Below are positions 63,035 through 64,000 of a DNA stretch of 64,000 nt, one piece after another. The stretch spans positions 124,001-188,000 of the forward strand of contig JAUNKF010000002.1 in NCBI GenBank assembly GCA_030532895.1, written 5' to 3'. This DNA is from Lautropia sp. GTDB lineage: Bacteria; Pseudomonadota; Gammaproteobacteria; Burkholderiales; Burkholderiaceae_E. Position numbers and translations under genes: made by a program. Position 1 is the stretch's first letter, and every line of letters begins with the position of its first letter. The notes below the pieces were generated by a model that had not been told where the DNA came from, did no database searches, and worked only from the letters and a program-made list of their open reading frames with translations.

Positions 63035-64000
63035 TTATTCGCCGTTGCCCACTTCCCGAACGTAAGCGCTCAGTTGCTTCACTTCGTCATCACTCAGCGT
63101 GATGTCCTTGTGGGCCTTGATGGCGTCAGACAGGGTGAGTGCCGAGCCGTCATGGAAATACGGGCCGGTGTACCAGGCGTCACGCAATCCGGGGGTGGTG
63201 ATGCCCGTGAGCGTTTCACCCAGCACCTTGCCGCTCACGCCAGGGTCGGCTTTGAGGGTGCCGATGTCATCGAGCTTCGTGCCATCGCCGCCCAGATCAG
63301 GACTGCTGTGGCAGGTGGCACAGGTCTTGGTGGTGAACAGGGCTTCTCCGGCCTTGGCGTCTGCGCTGAAGCTGCGATCCGGCGCGCGCCAAGGGCTGGG
63401 CGCGTAGGTGCTGAGGCTGTTCACATAGGCGGCCAGCGCATCAAGGTCTTCCGAGAGGCCAGCCTTGGCCGCGCCCAGTGGCGAGCGCCGTCTGCCCTGG
63501 AACTGCGCGTCGTCCATCAGCCCCGAACCGCCCGAGAGGATGCGGATCTGCTGCTCGAAGTCCTGCACCTCGTCGAAATTGCCGCTCCAGTGCAGGCGTT
63601 CCTTCTTGCCGCCGTGGCCACGCAGCGAGATCGTCTTGCGTAAACCCTCACCAAAGCCGCTCATGTCCCAGACCCGGCCGTCACCATAGCCATCGTTGTG
63701 GCAGGCGGCACAGCTCATGTAGCGGTCTCGGGCCAGACGGATGTCGAAGGCATCGTAGAAGAGCTGTTTGCCCTTGAAGATCTGGGCGGGAAGTTTTTCC
63801 GGGGTGGTGAGGGTGCTCACGCGCACATGGGCCGGAATGCCGTAGACATCGGGTTCAGCGCCGGTGAGTGCGCTCAGATCGAAGAACGTGACATCGCGGC
63901 TCATGAAGTTGGCGATGGCGGCCTGCTTGCCATCGGCCGAAATGGCGACGCCCTGCGGGGCGAAACCGGCGCCCATGATGATGCGCCGAATCTCTCGGCC
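63035..64000 (-). CDS. c-type cytochrome, di-haem peroxidase-like (partial; N-terminus outside)
   Basis: The last 321 residues of a protein that is open past the right edge. Residues at the edge (GAGFAPQGVAISADGKQAAIANFMSRDVTFFDL) look like a beta-propeller blade. Two haem sites follow: CAACH (in RYMSCAACHNDGYGDGRVWD) and CATCH (in TKTCATCHSSPDLGGDG), with candidate ligand methionines in between. The region after the second site (TPGLRDAWYTGPYFHDGSALTLSDAI) is the MauG/cytochrome c peroxidase signature. A propeller fused to a di-haem peroxidase domain is known in several proteobacterial families. It should act in the periplasm. The haem domain looks complete. Confidence 0.85.
   Translation of the reverse strand, partial: GREIRRIIMGAGFAPQGVAISADGKQAAIANFMSRDVTFFDLSALTGAEPDVYGIPAHVRVSTLTTPEKLPAQIFKGKQLFYDAFDIRLARDRYMSCAACHNDGYGDGRVWDMSGFGEGLRKTISLRGHGGKKERLHWSGNFDEVQDFEQQIRILSGGSGLMDDAQFQGRRRSPLGAAKAGLSEDLDALAAYVNSLSTYAPSPWRAPDRSFSADAKAGEALFTTKTCATCHSSPDLGGDGTKLDDIGTLKADPGVSGKVLGETLTGITTPGLRDAWYTGPYFHDGSALTLSDAIKAHKDITLSDDEVKQLSAYVREVGNGE

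Overview
The window is GC-rich, almost completely coding chromosomal DNA from a motile Gram-negative bacterium. Gene content and order point to a betaproteobacterium of the order Burkholderiales: flgAMN divergent from flgBCDEFGHIJKL, scpB-rluB followed by rimP-nusA-infB-rbfA-truB-typA, a phasin, the aat/bpt pair, and the flhF-flhG-fliA order. A Lautropia-like genus is possible, but this is a guess from gene content alone. No insertion sequence, prophage, CRISPR array or rRNA operon was seen.

Layout. (1) 1-7840: a glycan island. It holds a glycosyltransferase tail, a FemAB/GNAT-type acyltransferase, a SAM methyltransferase, a flavoprotein-like protein, an FdtA-type cupin isomerase, a DegT/FdtB-type aminotransferase and, on the other strand, two tandem paralogous family-2 glycosyltransferases. 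FdtA plus FdtB implies a dTDP-3-amino-3,6-dideoxyhexose. The position beside flagellar genes suggests flagellin or surface glycan decoration. (2) 8287-30485: motAB, flhB-flhA-flhF-flhG-like-fliA (+), flgA-flgM-flgN (-) and flgBCDEFGHIJ-flgKL (+), then an EAL-HDOD regulator. FlhF is about twice the usual length and the FlhG-like protein has no Walker A motif. (3) 31846-38856: phasin, a PBP7-like D,D-endopeptidase with a histone-H1-like spacer, an IclR regulator, a NUDIX-aat-bpt-pyrD operon, and a lone initiator tRNA-Met with its own promoter and terminator. (4) 39150-46719: a sigma-54 activator (AcxR type) and the acetone carboxylase operon acxABC. Two dyads of the form TGTCCG/CGGACA and a near-consensus -24/-12 promoter lie in the 350-base gap between them. 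(5) 47104-49572: an MscS-type channel and an LpxR-like lipid A deacylase. (6) 50308-62385: scpB, rluB, then rimP-nusA-infB-rbfA-truB and typA. The rimP operon is preceded by a promoter, a structured leader and an intrinsic terminator. (7) 62622 to the end: a SWIB-domain protein and the C-terminal part of a c-type cytochrome of the di-haem peroxidase type, which runs off the window.

How it works together. The flagellar block contains the stator, part of the export gate, the number/placement GTPase, sigma-28 with its anti-sigma factor, and the whole rod-hook-junction set. Chemotaxis genes, flhDC, flagellin and the fli basal-body genes must lie elsewhere. The acx locus is a self-contained regulon for growth on acetone, with activator, operator array, sigma-54 promoter and three enzyme subunits. 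The last third is translation, ribosome-maturation and chromosome-segregation housekeeping. Many genes overlap at ATGA or TTGA junctions. TTG and GTG starts are common.
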